NCBI RefSeq assembly: GCF_900108875.1
Contig: NZ_FNYJ01000005.1
Coordinates: forward strand, 434,001 to 498,000
Direction: 5' to 3'
DNA: 64,000 nucleotides
Source of the DNA: Pseudomonas sp. NFR16
GTDB taxonomy: Bacteria; Pseudomonadota; Gammaproteobacteria; Pseudomonadales; Pseudomonadaceae
Shown: positions 26,289 through 35,065 of the stretch, piece by piece
Layout of the letters: the number at the start of each line of letters is the position of its first letter
Position numbering within the stretch: the first letter of the stretch is position 1
Notes under the pieces: generated by a model
What the model was told of the DNA's origin: nothing
What the model saw: only the letters and a program-made list of their open reading frames with translations
The model's database searches: none
Translations under genes and position numbers: made by a program

Positions 26289-27290
26289 TCAGCCTCGAGC
26301 GACCTGCGCCAGGATCTCGTACGAACGCAGTCGATCAGCATGCTCGTACATGTCGCAGGTGAAAATCAGTTCGTCGGCGTCAGTCTGTTCCAGCAGCACG
26401 TCGAGCTTGGCGCGGATCTTTTCCGGGCCGCCCACCATCGCCAGTCCCAGGAAATCCATCACCGCCTCGCGCTCGTGAGGCAGCCAAAGACCGTTCATGC
26501 TCTCGACCGGCGGCTTCTGCATCAGGCTCTGTCCGCGCATCAGGTTGAGAATGCGCTGATAGACCGAGGTCACCAGATACTCGGCCTGTTCGTCGGTGTC
26601 AGCGGCCGCGAGCGGAACGCCCAGCATCACATAAGGCTTGTCGAGCACGGCGGATGGCTGGAAGTGGTTGCGATACACGCGGATGGCCTCGTGCATGTAA
26701 CGCGGTGCAAAGTGCGAGGCGAAGGCATAGGGTAATCCGCGCTGGCCAGCCAGTTGAGCGCTGAACAGACTCGAACCCAGCAGCCAGACCGGCACATTGG
26801 TGTTGGTGCCCGGCACGGCAATGACCCGCTGATGAGGCTGGCGCGGACCGAGGTAGTTCATCAGCTCGGTGACGTCGTCCGGAAAGTCGTCGGCACTGCC
26901 GGAACGCTCGCGGCGCAGGGCACGAGCGGTCATCTGATCGGAACCGGGCGCCCGGCCCAGACCCAGATCGATACGGCCGGGATAGAGACTGGCGAGCGTG
27001 CCAAACTGCTCGGCAATCACCAGTGGCGCGTGGTTGGGCAGCATCACGCCGCCTGAGCCGACACGGATGGTCGAGGTGCCGCCTGCCAGATAAGCCAGCA
27101 GCACCGACGTCGCCGAACTGGCGATGCCGTCCATGTTGTGGTGCTCAGCCACCCAGAATCGGTTGTAACCCCACTTCTCCACGTGTTGCGCCAGATCCAG
27201 CGAGTTGCGCAGAGAGACTGCCGGGCCTGTGTCTTCGCGAACAGGCACCAGATCCAGGGTGGAAATTTTCACATCAGCTAGTCGTTTCAT
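26289..27290 (-). CDS. Luciferase-like (LLM class) flavin oxidoreductase
   Basis: A 333-residue bacterial-luciferase-fold monooxygenase (F420/FMN-dependent superfamily; YhbW/MsnO8-like). Typical blocks are STLDLVPVRE, RFWVAEHHNMDGIASSATSV, RVGSGGVMLPNHAPLVIAEQFGTLASLYPGRIDLGLGRAPGSD. The frame is open 21 codons upstream, but MKRLADVKISTLDL is the family's usual N-terminus. It probably needs a reduced flavin from a separate reductase; the substrate is unknown. It is divergent from osmC. Confidence 0.9.
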   Translation of the reverse strand: MKRLADVKISTLDLVPVREDTGPAVSLRNSLDLAQHVEKWGYNRFWVAEHHNMDGIASSATSVLLAYLAGGTSTIRVGSGGVMLPNHAPLVIAEQFGTLASLYPGRIDLGLGRAPGSDQMTARALRRERSGSADDFPDDVTELMNYLGPRQPHQRVIAVPGTNTNVPVWLLGSSLFSAQLAGQRGLPYAFASHFAPRYMHEAIRVYRNHFQPSAVLDKPYVMLGVPLAAADTDEQAEYLVTSVYQRILNLMRGQSLMQKPPVESMNGLWLPHEREAVMDFLGLAMVGGPEKIRAKLDVLLEQTDADELIFTCDMYEHADRLRSYEILAQVARG

Positions 27291-27515
27291 AGGCCGCTGT
27301 CGATCCTCTTGGGGCTTGTTCAGGCAGCCTGGATCTACACGACGCCAGAACAATGCCTTCGTTAAGCCTAAATATTTGCGTTAAGGTCCTAGGATAAGGC
27401 CGTAATTTGAGGTTGCAATGGGTAAAAGGAAATTTCCTACTAATTTGGTCGGAAATAGCGGCCCATCGCGAGAGTAAAAAAGCACGCAAGTCATAACCGT
27501 TGAACTTACTCGCGC

Positions 27516-27522
27516 CTACACT
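27516..27522 (+). promoter_or_regulatory. RpoS-like -10 element of osmC
   Basis: CTACACT fits the core of the stationary-phase -10 consensus CTAYRCT and lies 56 bp before the osmC ATG. osmC genes are RpoS-controlled in E. coli. The rest of the 288-bp divergent spacer holds a GGAAATTTCC palindrome near 27428 of unknown meaning. Confidence 0.4.
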
Positions 27523-27578
27523 CCTCAGACCTTTGGTCCGCGTGCGAGCGAAATCGCACTTTTTCATGAGGAGACACC

Positions 27579-28010
27579 ATGAGCATCGTCAAGAAAGCAT
27601 CCGCACACTGGGAAGGTGATCTGAAGTCTGGCATCGGCAGCATCTCCACTGAAACCGGCGTTCTGCGCGAAGCGCCTTATGGCTTCAAGGCCCGCTTCGA
27701 AGGCGGTAAAGGCACGAACCCGGAAGAACTGATCGGCGCAGCGCACGCCGGCTGCTTCTCGATGGCCCTGTCGATGATTCTGGGCGGCGAAAACCTGAAA
27801 GCTGACAGCATCGATACCACCGCTGACGTTACGCTGGACCAAGTCGATGGCGGCTTTGCGATCACCGCTGTGCACCTGACCCTCAAAGCTAAAGTGCCAG
27901 GCGCTACTCAGGAGCAGTTCGAGAAATTGACCGCGATGGCCAAAGAAGGCTGCCCGGTTTCGAAAGTGCTCAATGCCAAGATCACGCTGGACGCCACCCT
28001 GGTGAGCTGA
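27579..28010 (+). CDS. osmC: Organic hydroperoxide reductase OsmC
   Basis: A thiol peroxidase that detoxifies organic peroxides. The 143-residue product has the two redox cysteines in the expected contexts (HAGCFSMA and EGCPVSKV), and the conserved N-terminal AHWEGDLKSGIGSISTETG, which places it in the OsmC rather than the Ohr branch. GAGGAG precedes the ATG. It is followed by a hairpin and the second DUF1161 gene. Confidence 0.95.
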   Translation: MSIVKKASAHWEGDLKSGIGSISTETGVLREAPYGFKARFEGGKGTNPEELIGAAHAGCFSMALSMILGGENLKADSIDTTADVTLDQVDGGFAITAVHLTLKAKVPGATQEQFEKLTAMAKEGCPVSKVLNAKITLDATLVS

Positions 28011-28030
28011 TCCGAGCAATGGTTGTATCC

Positions 28031-28054
28031 GATGGCCCGCAAATGCGGGCCATC
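28031..28054 (+). terminator. Hairpin after osmC
   Basis: A perfect 10-bp stem (GATGGCCCGC / GCGGGCCATC) with an AAAT loop lies 20 bp after the stop. It is followed by TTCGTC, so the U-tract is weak. Confidence 0.65.
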
Positions 28055-28140
28055 TTCGTCTCTGGCCTTGAGAACCCGCTCAAGCCTGGACGGTCACATG
28101 AAGGGCCGATGCGTATCGCTCGGCGTCGGAGGACACGAAC

Positions 28141-28374
28141 ATGAAACGTATCGCCCTAACCCTGATGCTGGGTGCATTGAGCACCAGCCTGTGGGCCGCC
28201 CCCAAACCCTGCGAAGAACTCAAAGCCGAAATCGAGGCCAAGATCCAGGCGCAGAATGTCAGCTCCTACACACTGGAAATCGTCAGCAATGAAGAAGTGC
28301 AGGACCAGAACATGGTCGTGGGCACCTGCGAAAACGGCACTCGGAAGATCATTTATCAGAAGAATGATCGGTGA
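28141..28374 (+). CDS. DUF1161 periplasmic protein, copy 2
   Basis: A 77-residue exported protein with a signal peptide (about 1-19) and the same core as the gene at 25923: CEELKAEIEAKIQAQNVSSYTLEIV...VVGTCENGTRKIIYQK, including both cysteines. The two copies lie about 2.2 kb apart on the same strand around osmC and look like an old local duplication. GGAGGA lies before the ATG. Function unknown. Confidence 0.87.
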   Translation: MKRIALTLMLGALSTSLWAAPKPCEELKAEIEAKIQAQNVSSYTLEIVSNEEVQDQNMVVGTCENGTRKIIYQKNDR

Positions 28375-28455
28375 GTGTGTACCTGATGCGTTCCCCATGC
28401 GCATGGGCCAACTGTCTAAAACGCCGCGTTGATCAACGGCGTCACACCCGACGCC

Positions 28456-28519
28456 TTCCCGGCTGAAGCCGGTCCTGCGAAAAGCTCGCAGCGTCTGCAG
28501 GAGCGGCTTCAGCCGGGAA
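28456..28519. repeat. REP pair of the 'CCGGCTGAAGCC' class
   Basis: TTCCCGGCTGAAGCC (28456-28470) and GGCTTCAGCCGGGAA (28505-28519) are perfect inverted copies. The left unit, extended to CTTCCCGGCTGAAGCCGGTC, is repeated exactly at 48113. It lies in the 252-bp spacer between DUF1161 copy 2 and the convergent lipoprotein gene. Confidence 0.78.
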
Positions 28520-28626
28520 CAGGCCGGTGCATGCTGCGCAGATGCAGTGGTTGGAAATGGGTCTTCGCGAGCACGCTCACGTCTCAGATCATTACCCCAT
28601 GGATTGCAGTGGCGTGACGACAAGCC

Positions 28627-29043
28627 TCAGGGAATACAAAAAATCTCACCCTCTTGCGCCAGCACCTTGCGCTGTTCGTCACGTAATTGGGCGTCGATGC
28701 TATTGGCGATGTGGCGAACATCCAGACGGTATCGGTGGCCGGCTTCGAAGTGATCGTAATTGATCGTGACGTAGCAGGTCAGTTCGTTGTAGATGTCCAT
28801 CGACAGCCCCATTCCGCCAGGCGCGTATTCGTAGTCGTAGCGCACTTCAAGCTTGTGCTTGCCCGGCGTGACCTGAAAATAGCGCCCGTCTTCGGTGCGC
28901 TTGCCGTCCAGTTTGTCGGCCATCAGCGTCTTGCCGGTGAACGTGTGCAGATCGACCCACGCCTGCTGCGGATCGACTGCAGGCAAGGGGCCTGCGCAAC
29001 CGGCCAGCAGACTCAGGGCGATGAACGACAAGGACAAGCGCAT
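28627..29043 (-). CDS. Putative lipoprotein of unknown function
   Basis: A 138-residue protein with a lipoprotein signal peptide (lipobox LLAGC, Cys15). The rest is predicted beta-rich, with the stretch GRYFQVTPGKHKLEVRYDYEYAPGG that resembles the small PEGA-like or 'GKHxLxV' surface domains. Similar lipoproteins occupy this place near osmC in other pseudomonads. Divergent from the aminopeptidase gene. No function can be named. Confidence 0.8.
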   Translation of the reverse strand: MRLSLSFIALSLLAGCAGPLPAVDPQQAWVDLHTFTGKTLMADKLDGKRTEDGRYFQVTPGKHKLEVRYDYEYAPGGMGLSMDIYNELTCYVTINYDHFEAGHRYRLDVRHIANSIDAQLRDEQRKVLAQEGEIFCIP

Positions 29044-29149
29044 GACAAACTCCGCAGTGGGCAGATGATAATGGCAGTTGCGTTAAAGGCCGGCTGTCCG
29101 GCATAACGCTGTTTTCTTCGATCTTCGACCTGGACGCCAAGGGCGCTGC

Positions 29150-30217
29150 ATGAATCGATCTGAAACCCCGAAGCTCCAGCGTGCCCTGCCGATGCTGGCG
29201 ATTTTACTCCTCAGCGGCTGCTCCAGTCTTTCCTATTACTCGCAATTGGCCAGCGGCCAGATGGCCTTGCTCAGGGCGCGTCAGCCGGTGACGCAGGTCA
29301 TCGCTGACCCTGACAGTGACCCGACTCTGCGCGAACATTTGCTCAAGTCGCAACAGGCGCGGGCGTTTGCCAGCGAGCATCTGCATTTGCCGGACAACAA
29401 AAGCTATCGTCTGTACGCGGACATCCATCGCCCGTATGTGGTCTGGAATGTCTTCGCCACGGGCGAATTTTCTCTGGACCCGGTCACGCATTGCTTTCCG
29501 ATTGCCGGGTGCGTCGCCTATCGTGGCTATTACACGCAAGGCGCGGCGCGCGGCGAGGCGGCGCTGCAAAAAGTCGACGGCAGAGATGTCTACGTCAGCG
29601 GCGTCGAGGCGTACTCCACCCTCGGCTGGTTCGACGACCCGATCATCAGTTCGATGATGAGCTGGGGCGACGAGCGCCTGGCCACGCTGATATTCCATGA
29701 ACTGGCGCATCAACGTTTTTACGTGAAGGACGACAGTGAGTTCAATGAGTCCTACGCCACCTTCGTGGAGCAGGAAGGAACCCGGCAGTGGCGGGCGGCG
29801 CGCGGATTGCCCGCCGAGGGCGTCACGTCAGAAGCCCGGCGACGCGATCAGCTGACCGCGCTCGCTCTGGCGACCCGAGATCGTCTGAAAGCCCTGTACG
29901 CCGAGCCTTTGAGCGCAGAGGTCATGCGCCAGCGCAAGGCGGCGGAATTCGAGCGGCTGCGCGAAGATTATCGGCAAATGCGTGACAGCCAGTGGAATGG
30001 CGACAAGCACTTTGACAGCTGGGTCTACGCGCCGTTGAACAACGCACGTTTGCTGCCCATCGGCCTGTATGACCAATGGGTGCCATCGTTCGAAGCGTTG
30101 TTCAGGCAAGTGAATGGAGACTGGACGATGTTTTACGCCGCCGTCGAAAAGCTGGGTGCATTGCCCAAGGAAGCGCGCAAGACGGCGTTGCTGCGTTTAG
30201 CGAAGCAGGCAGGCTGA
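29150..30217 (+). CDS. Predicted zinc aminopeptidase lipoprotein
   Basis: A 355-residue member of the 'putative aminopeptidase' family. It has a lipobox (LLSGC, Cys24) and the zinc-protease motif FHELAHQRFY, with a downstream FNESYATFVEQEG that can supply the third ligand. It is therefore probably a membrane-anchored periplasmic peptidase. AAGGG precedes the ATG. The substrate is unknown; the neighbouring small lipoprotein is divergent. Confidence 0.85.
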   Translation: MNRSETPKLQRALPMLAILLLSGCSSLSYYSQLASGQMALLRARQPVTQVIADPDSDPTLREHLLKSQQARAFASEHLHLPDNKSYRLYADIHRPYVVWNVFATGEFSLDPVTHCFPIAGCVAYRGYYTQGAARGEAALQKVDGRDVYVSGVEAYSTLGWFDDPIISSMMSWGDERLATLIFHELAHQRFYVKDDSEFNESYATFVEQEGTRQWRAARGLPAEGVTSEARRRDQLTALALATRDRLKALYAEPLSAEVMRQRKAAEFERLREDYRQMRDSQWNGDKHFDSWVYAPLNNARLLPIGLYDQWVPSFEALFRQVNGDWTMFYAAVEKLGALPKEARKTALLRLAKQAG

Positions 30218-30313
30218 CGTGATCAACGGTTGGCGCGCGCTTGCTCTGGGCTGAATCCTCACAGACGCAACACCTTTGCGGGCGAGCGCGCTTCTACACG
30301 ACTCAAGGCGTTT

Positions 30314-30964
30314 TCAGGACTTGAGAAACGCCTGATGCAGTGCTTGGATTGAATCAAAGTGGTAGGTCGGCGCCTCGGCTTCCAGCTCCTCGCGACTGCC
30401 GAATCCATAACCCACCGCCGCCACATCCAGCCCGTTGCGCTTGCCACCGATCAGATCGTGTTTGCGGTCGCCGATCATCAGCGTCTGTTTCGGGTTCAGC
30501 TTTTCCTCTTCCAGCAGATGCCTGATCAGCTCGACCTTGTCGGTGCGGGTGCCATCCAGTTCACTGCCGTAAATCAGCTTGAAATGCCGGGCAAAGTCGA
30601 AATGCCGGGCGATCTCGTGGGCAAATACCCACGGTTTGGACGTCGCGATAAACAACGTGCGGCCCTGATCCGAGAGCAGGTCGAGCAGCTCGAAGACGCC
30701 GTCGAACACCAGATTCTCGTACAGGCCGGTCACCTTGAAGCGCTCGCGATAAAAGCCCACCGCTTCCCATGCCCTGGCTTCGTCGAATTCATAGGCGCGC
30801 ATGAATTGCTGCAACAGCGGCGGACCGATGAAGTGCTCAAGCCGGGTGATGTCGGGTTCGTCGATGCCCAGCTTGCTCAAGGCGAACTGGATCGAACGGG
30901 TGATGCCTTCCCGAGGATCGGTCAGAGTGCCGTCCAGGTCGAACAGAATGTTCTGGTAATGCAT
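30314..30964 (-). CDS. HAD-superfamily phosphatase (phosphoglycolate phosphatase-like)
   Basis: A 216-residue cytosolic HAD hydrolase. Motif I is FDLDGTLTD (nucleophile Asp), motif II is IATSK and motif IV is MIGDRKHDLIGG. The cap domain is of the helical type I. The frame extends 15 codons upstream, but MHYQNILFDLDGT with GAGAGA before it is the best start. The nearest relatives are often annotated phosphoglycolate phosphatase; the actual substrate is not certain. It is followed upstream by the carbonic anhydrase-like gene on the same strand, 45 bp away. Confidence 0.88.
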   Translation of the reverse strand: MHYQNILFDLDGTLTDPREGITRSIQFALSKLGIDEPDITRLEHFIGPPLLQQFMRAYEFDEARAWEAVGFYRERFKVTGLYENLVFDGVFELLDLLSDQGRTLFIATSKPWVFAHEIARHFDFARHFKLIYGSELDGTRTDKVELIRHLLEEEKLNPKQTLMIGDRKHDLIGGKRNGLDVAAVGYGFGSREELEAEAPTYHFDSIQALHQAFLKS

Positions 30965-31009
30965 GTTGTCTCTCGGAAGCATGTAAAGAATGTTTAGCCG
31001 TCCGGCCAA

Positions 31010-31555
31010 TCAGGGCTTGTCGAAACCTTCGGCCAGATGCTGGTCCTTGAGCTTCACGTAATTGGTCGCGCTGTATGGGAAGAACGCCATTTCCTTTTCG
31101 GTCAGCGCACGAACCTGTGTCACCGGCCGGCCGACATACAGGAAGCCGCTCTCAAGGCGTTTGCCCGGCGGCACCAGACTGCCGGCCCCGATGATGACTT
31201 CATCCTCGACCACTGCGCCGTCCATGATCGTGCTGCCCATCCCGATCAGTATCCGACTGCCGATGGTGCAGCCATGCAGCATCACTTTGTGGCCGATGGT
31301 GACTTCGTCGCCGATCAACAGCGGGAAGCCATCAGGATTGAAAGGCCCGGCGTGCGTGATGTGCAGCACACTGCCGTCCTGAACGCTGGTGCGCGCGCCG
31401 ATGCGGATGCGGTGCATGTCGCCGCGGATCACCGTCAGCGGCCACACCGAGCTGTCCGTCCCGATTTCGACGTCGCCGATGACAACGGCCGAATGATCGA
31501 CGAACGCCCGCTCTCCAAGGGCTGGCGTGTGATTCTGGAATGTGCGAATGGCCAC
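31010..31555 (-). CDS. Gamma-carbonic anhydrase family protein
   Basis: A 181-residue left-handed beta-helix hexapeptide-repeat protein. The zinc-ligand histidines are visible in VLHITHAGP, TIGHKVMLHGC. The open frame runs much further upstream, but GTG 31555 is the start because GGAG lies six bases before it and family members begin (V/M)AIRT. Such proteins (YrdA-like) often show little carbonic anhydrase activity, so the true function is open. It is divergent from prlC. Confidence 0.9.
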   Translation of the reverse strand: MAIRTFQNHTPALGERAFVDHSAVVIGDVEIGTDSSVWPLTVIRGDMHRIRIGARTSVQDGSVLHITHAGPFNPDGFPLLIGDEVTIGHKVMLHGCTIGSRILIGMGSTIMDGAVVEDEVIIGAGSLVPPGKRLESGFLYVGRPVTQVRALTEKEMAFFPYSATNYVKLKDQHLAEGFDKP

Positions 31556-31667
31556 GATAGGCTCCTTCTCTGGCACTGATAGCAGGGCTATCCCCGTTAG
31601 ATAGCTGCGGTCAGCGCCGATTGTAATTAAGATGCTTGGGTGTTTCTTCCAGCCAAGGTGCCAAACC

Positions 31668-33719
31668 GTGAGCGCGAACAACCCTCTTTTGCAATCGTAC
31701 GACCTGCCACCTTTCTCGGCGATCCGCGCCGAGCACGTAAAACCAGCCATTGACCAGATTCTCGCCGACAACCGCGCAGCGATTGCCGACATCCTTGCCA
31801 AGCAAGGTTCGCAGCCTACATGGGCCGGCCTGGTGCTGGCGATGGACGAGCTGAACGATCGTCTGGGCGCTGCCTGGAGTCCGGTCAGCCACCTGAATGC
31901 CGTGTGCAACAGTGCCGAGCTGCGCGAAGCCTACGAGTCGTGCCTGCCAGCGCTGAGCGCCTATTCGACCGAAATGGGCCAGAACCGTGAGCTGTTCCAG
32001 GCGTTCGAAGCGCTGGCCAATAGCCCGGAAGCAGCGACTTACGATGTCGCGCAAAAAACCATTCTGGAACACTCGCTGCGTGACTTTCGCCTGTCCGGCA
32101 TCGACCTGCCGCCAGAACAACAGAAGCGTTACGCCGAAGTGCAGAGCAAGCTGTCGGAGCTGGGCAGCCAGTTTTCCAACCAGTTGCTCGATGCGACTCA
32201 AGCCTGGACCAAGCATGTCACGGACGAGGCTGCCCTCGCCGGTCTGACCGATTCTGCCAAGGCACAAATGGCTGCGGCTGCCAAAGCCAAGGACCTGGAC
32301 GGCTACCTGATCACGCTGGAGTTTCCGAGCTACTACGCCGTCATGACGTACGCCGAAGACCGCGCCCTGCGTGAAGAAGTCTACGCGGCGTATTGCACCC
32401 GCGCCTCTGATCAGGGCCCCAACGCTGGCAAAAACGACAATGGCCCGGTCATGGAGCAAATCCTCGACCTGCGTCAGGAACTGGCCAGGCTGTTGGGTTT
32501 CGCCAGCTTTTCGGAATTGAGCCTGGCGACGAAAATGGCGGAGTCCAGCGATCAAGTGCTCAGCTTCTTGCGCGATCTGGCCAAGCGCAGCAAGCCGTTC
32601 GCCGCTCAGGATCTGCAACAGCTCAAAGCCTATGCCGCCGAACAGGGTTGCCCGGATCTGCAAAGCTGGGACAGCGGTTTCTATGGCGAGAAGCTGCGCG
32701 AGCAGCGTTACAGCGTTTCTCAGGAAGCCCTGCGCGCCTACTTTCCGATCGACAAAGTGCTCACTGGCCTGTTCGCTATCGTGCAGAAGCTGTACGGCAT
32801 CGAAATTGCCGAGCAGAAAGGCTTCGACACTTGGCATCCCGACGTTCGCCTGTTTGAAATCAAGGAAAACGGCCAGCACGTAGGTCGTTTCTTCTTCGAC
32901 CTTTACGCCCGCGCCAACAAGCGAGGCGGAGCCTGGATGGACGGCGCTCGCGATCGTCGTCGCACCTCAACCGGCGCTCTGCAAAGTCCGGTTGCCAATC
33001 TGGTGTGCAATTTCACGCCGGCTGCCCCCGGCAAGCCTGCGCTGCTGACTCACGATGAAGTGACCACCCTGTTCCACGAGTTCGGCCATGGCCTGCACCA
33101 CTTGCTGACGCGCGTGGAGCACGCGGGCGCTTCTGGCATCAACGGCGTGGCGTGGGACGCGGTCGAGCTGCCAAGCCAGTTCATGGAAAACTGGTGCTGG
33201 GAGCCTGAAGGCCTGGCGCTGATTTCCGGCCACTATGAGACTGGCGAGCCGCTGCCTCAGGATCTGCTGGAAAAGATGCTCGCCGCGAAGAACTTCCAGT
33301 CCGGCCTGATGATGGTGCGTCAGCTTGAGTTCTCGCTGTTCGATTTCGAACTGCACGCAACGCACGGCGATGGCCGCAGCACGCTGCAAGTGCTCGAAGG
33401 CGTGCGTGACGAGGTGTCGGTAATGCGTCCGCCCGCCTACAACCGCTTCCCCAACAGCTTCGCGCACATCTTTGCGGGCGGTTACGCGGCGGGTTACTAC
33501 AGCTACAAGTGGGCAGAAGTGCTGTCGGCCGACGCGTTCTCGAAGTTCGAAGAGGACGGCGTGCTCAATGCCGAAACCGGCCGCGCCTTCCGCGAAGCGA
33601 TCCTGGCCCGTGGCGGTTCACAGGCGCCGATGGTGCTGTTCGTCGACTTCCGCGGACGCGAGCCTTCGATTGACGCACTCTTGCGCCATTCCGGCTTGAG
33701 TGAGGAAGCGGCAGCATGA
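31668..33719 (+). CDS. prlC: Oligopeptidase A
   Basis: Cytosolic M3 metallopeptidase that degrades oligopeptides, including signal-peptide fragments. The 683-residue product has the zinc motif HEFGHGLHHL starting at His470, and the usual third ligand glutamate region follows. The frame opens 12 codons earlier, but GTG 31668 with AAGGTG upstream fits the family N-terminus SANNPLL. Its stop overlaps the yheV start (ATGA), as in many gammaproteobacteria. Confidence 0.96.
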   Translation: MSANNPLLQSYDLPPFSAIRAEHVKPAIDQILADNRAAIADILAKQGSQPTWAGLVLAMDELNDRLGAAWSPVSHLNAVCNSAELREAYESCLPALSAYSTEMGQNRELFQAFEALANSPEAATYDVAQKTILEHSLRDFRLSGIDLPPEQQKRYAEVQSKLSELGSQFSNQLLDATQAWTKHVTDEAALAGLTDSAKAQMAAAAKAKDLDGYLITLEFPSYYAVMTYAEDRALREEVYAAYCTRASDQGPNAGKNDNGPVMEQILDLRQELARLLGFASFSELSLATKMAESSDQVLSFLRDLAKRSKPFAAQDLQQLKAYAAEQGCPDLQSWDSGFYGEKLREQRYSVSQEALRAYFPIDKVLTGLFAIVQKLYGIEIAEQKGFDTWHPDVRLFEIKENGQHVGRFFFDLYARANKRGGAWMDGARDRRRTSTGALQSPVANLVCNFTPAAPGKPALLTHDEVTTLFHEFGHGLHHLLTRVEHAGASGINGVAWDAVELPSQFMENWCWEPEGLALISGHYETGEPLPQDLLEKMLAAKNFQSGLMMVRQLEFSLFDFELHATHGDGRSTLQVLEGVRDEVSVMRPPAYNRFPNSFAHIFAGGYAAGYYSYKWAEVLSADAFSKFEEDGVLNAETGRAFREAILARGGSQAPMVLFVDFRGREPSIDALLRHSGLSEEAAA

Positions 33720-34003
33720 CCGATACACCGCCAGTGATTACCAAAAAGCGCTTTATCGCCGGGGCTGTCTGCCCGGCGTGCAGCGAGCCTGACAAGTTGA
33801 TGATGTGGAACGAAGACGACGTGCCTCATCGTGAATGCGTGCACTGCGGGTATTCGGACACGCTCAACGCTCAGGGGCAGTCGATCCCCAAGGAGCTGGG
33901 CACGCGCGTCAACAAGGCGCCGGTCAAACCGGCAGACCCCAAGGTGCAGGGCGTGCAGTTCTTCCCTAATCCGAAGCTGAAAAAGCCGATTGATCCGAGC
34001 TGA
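33716..34003 (+). CDS. yheV: YheV-family zinc-ribbon protein
   Basis: A 95-residue protein with a four-cysteine zinc ribbon (CPACSEPDK ... CVHCGYSD, near residues 19-47) and a proline- and lysine-rich tail. The start overlaps the prlC stop, so it is translated with PrlC. The function of the family is unknown; a nucleic-acid or regulatory role is possible. Confidence 0.9.
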   Translation: MTDTPPVITKKRFIAGAVCPACSEPDKLMMWNEDDVPHRECVHCGYSDTLNAQGQSIPKELGTRVNKAPVKPADPKVQGVQFFPNPKLKKPIDPS

Positions 34004-34018
34004 AGCGACGCCAGTAAA

Positions 34019-34053
34019 CGAAAACGGGATACCTGTCGGGTGTCCCGTTTTCG
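34019..34053. terminator. Terminator after prlC-yheV
   Basis: An 11-bp perfect stem (CGAAAACGGGA / TCCCGTTTTCG) with a 13-nt loop. The T-run is part of the stem's right arm. It is 15 bp past the yheV stop. Confidence 0.8.
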
Positions 34054-34182
34054 TGTGGGTTTCAGTTATCTCGCGCCGTTGATGTAGCCGGAAGAAATTT
34101 TGCCTTCGATGTGCTGAGTGCAGGTCAGCACATGGTTCCGAGACAAGAATCTCGTCGACGGAGCCGATTAGGAATCTGCAGG

Positions 34183-34875
34183 TCACAACCGCCACAGAAT
34201 CGTTTGCACGCCGACCACATCGGTCTTCTGAAACCACCCCTTTACTGCGCAACCGGCAAACGCGCTGGTGCTGCATGCGCCGCTGTCGAGAGCCGCTTTC
34301 AGTGCACCCACATCAACCCTGTTGATGTAGTCGATGGCGTGTTTCAGGCTGTCAGCATCGCCATAACCGCCGTGTTCCATCTCATCCAGTGCGGCTTGTT
34401 TGGTCCAGCCCTGAATCACGATTCGATACATGGCGGCCACCAGCCCGGTGCGATCCAGGCCATGTTTGCAGTGGATGAGGACTGGTCCGTTCTGCTGCGC
34501 CGACTGTATCGCGCGCAAGCTTTGCAGCATGTCGGCATCGTCGACGTGCACGGTTTGCAGAGGGATCTGCACTTGCCGCACGGAGGGGTCGGTGAGCCAT
34601 GCGCTGTCACTGTCTTTGATGAAGTTCACCACGGTGTGTATGCCCAGTTTTTCCAGCAACGGCTGCGCAGCCACGTCAGGCTGACGGCTGCGGTACAGCG
34701 TGGGCGTGATCCGGTAGAGGTTGTAATGCGGGTCGATCGGCTGAGCCCATTGATCGGGACGTGGCGTCGGAAGGGAAACGGGGTCCGCGGCCGATGCGAG
34801 ACTGGCCAGCGAGACGCCGAGCAATAATACAATGACCTTCGGCAGAACAGGAGAGACGAGCAAGCATTTTCGCAT
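34183..34875 (-). CDS. Exported dual-specificity/tyrosine phosphatase
   Basis: A 230-residue protein with an N-terminal signal peptide (about 1-29, cleaved near ASA) and the P-loop HCKHGLDRTG, in which Cys136 is the nucleophile and Arg142 the phosphate binder. The signal implies a periplasmic phosphatase. Related DSP-fold proteins in bacteria hydrolyse phosphotyrosine, phosphoinositides or inositol phosphates. The frame opens further upstream; ATG 34875 is chosen because the signal peptide follows it. It is divergent from the radical SAM gene. Confidence 0.85.
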   Translation of the reverse strand: MRKCLLVSPVLPKVIVLLLGVSLASLASAADPVSLPTPRPDQWAQPIDPHYNLYRITPTLYRSRQPDVAAQPLLEKLGIHTVVNFIKDSDSAWLTDPSVRQVQIPLQTVHVDDADMLQSLRAIQSAQQNGPVLIHCKHGLDRTGLVAAMYRIVIQGWTKQAALDEMEHGGYGDADSLKHAIDYINRVDVGALKAALDSGACSTSAFAGCAVKGWFQKTDVVGVQTILWRL

Positions 34876-35033
34876 CGGAGACACCGTGCAGGGCGGCAGG
34901 TTAGGATGCGGCGAGTCTGTGGTGCACGAGGTCAACATCGTGTAATACACGCGTCAAAGCTTTGTTGTGGCCGTTGATCGGCGCTGCGGATTATTTCTGC
35001 CGTGCACATGGAGGCGAGCGTTGTTTCGGGATA

Positions 35034-35049
35034 CTGTATAAATAGACAG
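35034..35049. promoter_or_regulatory. LexA (SOS) box
   Basis: CTGTATAAATAGACAG is a perfect match to CTGT-N8-ACAG with an AT-rich centre. It ends 16 bp before the ATG of the radical SAM gene, over the likely promoter. LexA control of the orthologue (PA0069) is, to my knowledge, reported in P. aeruginosa SOS studies. Confidence 0.85.
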
Positions 35050-35065
35050 TTATCGAGAGGCTCGC

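Noticed and set aside
31611..32879. 422-codon minus-strand open frame
   Set aside because: Antisense to prlC; composition typical of a GC-rich shadow frame.
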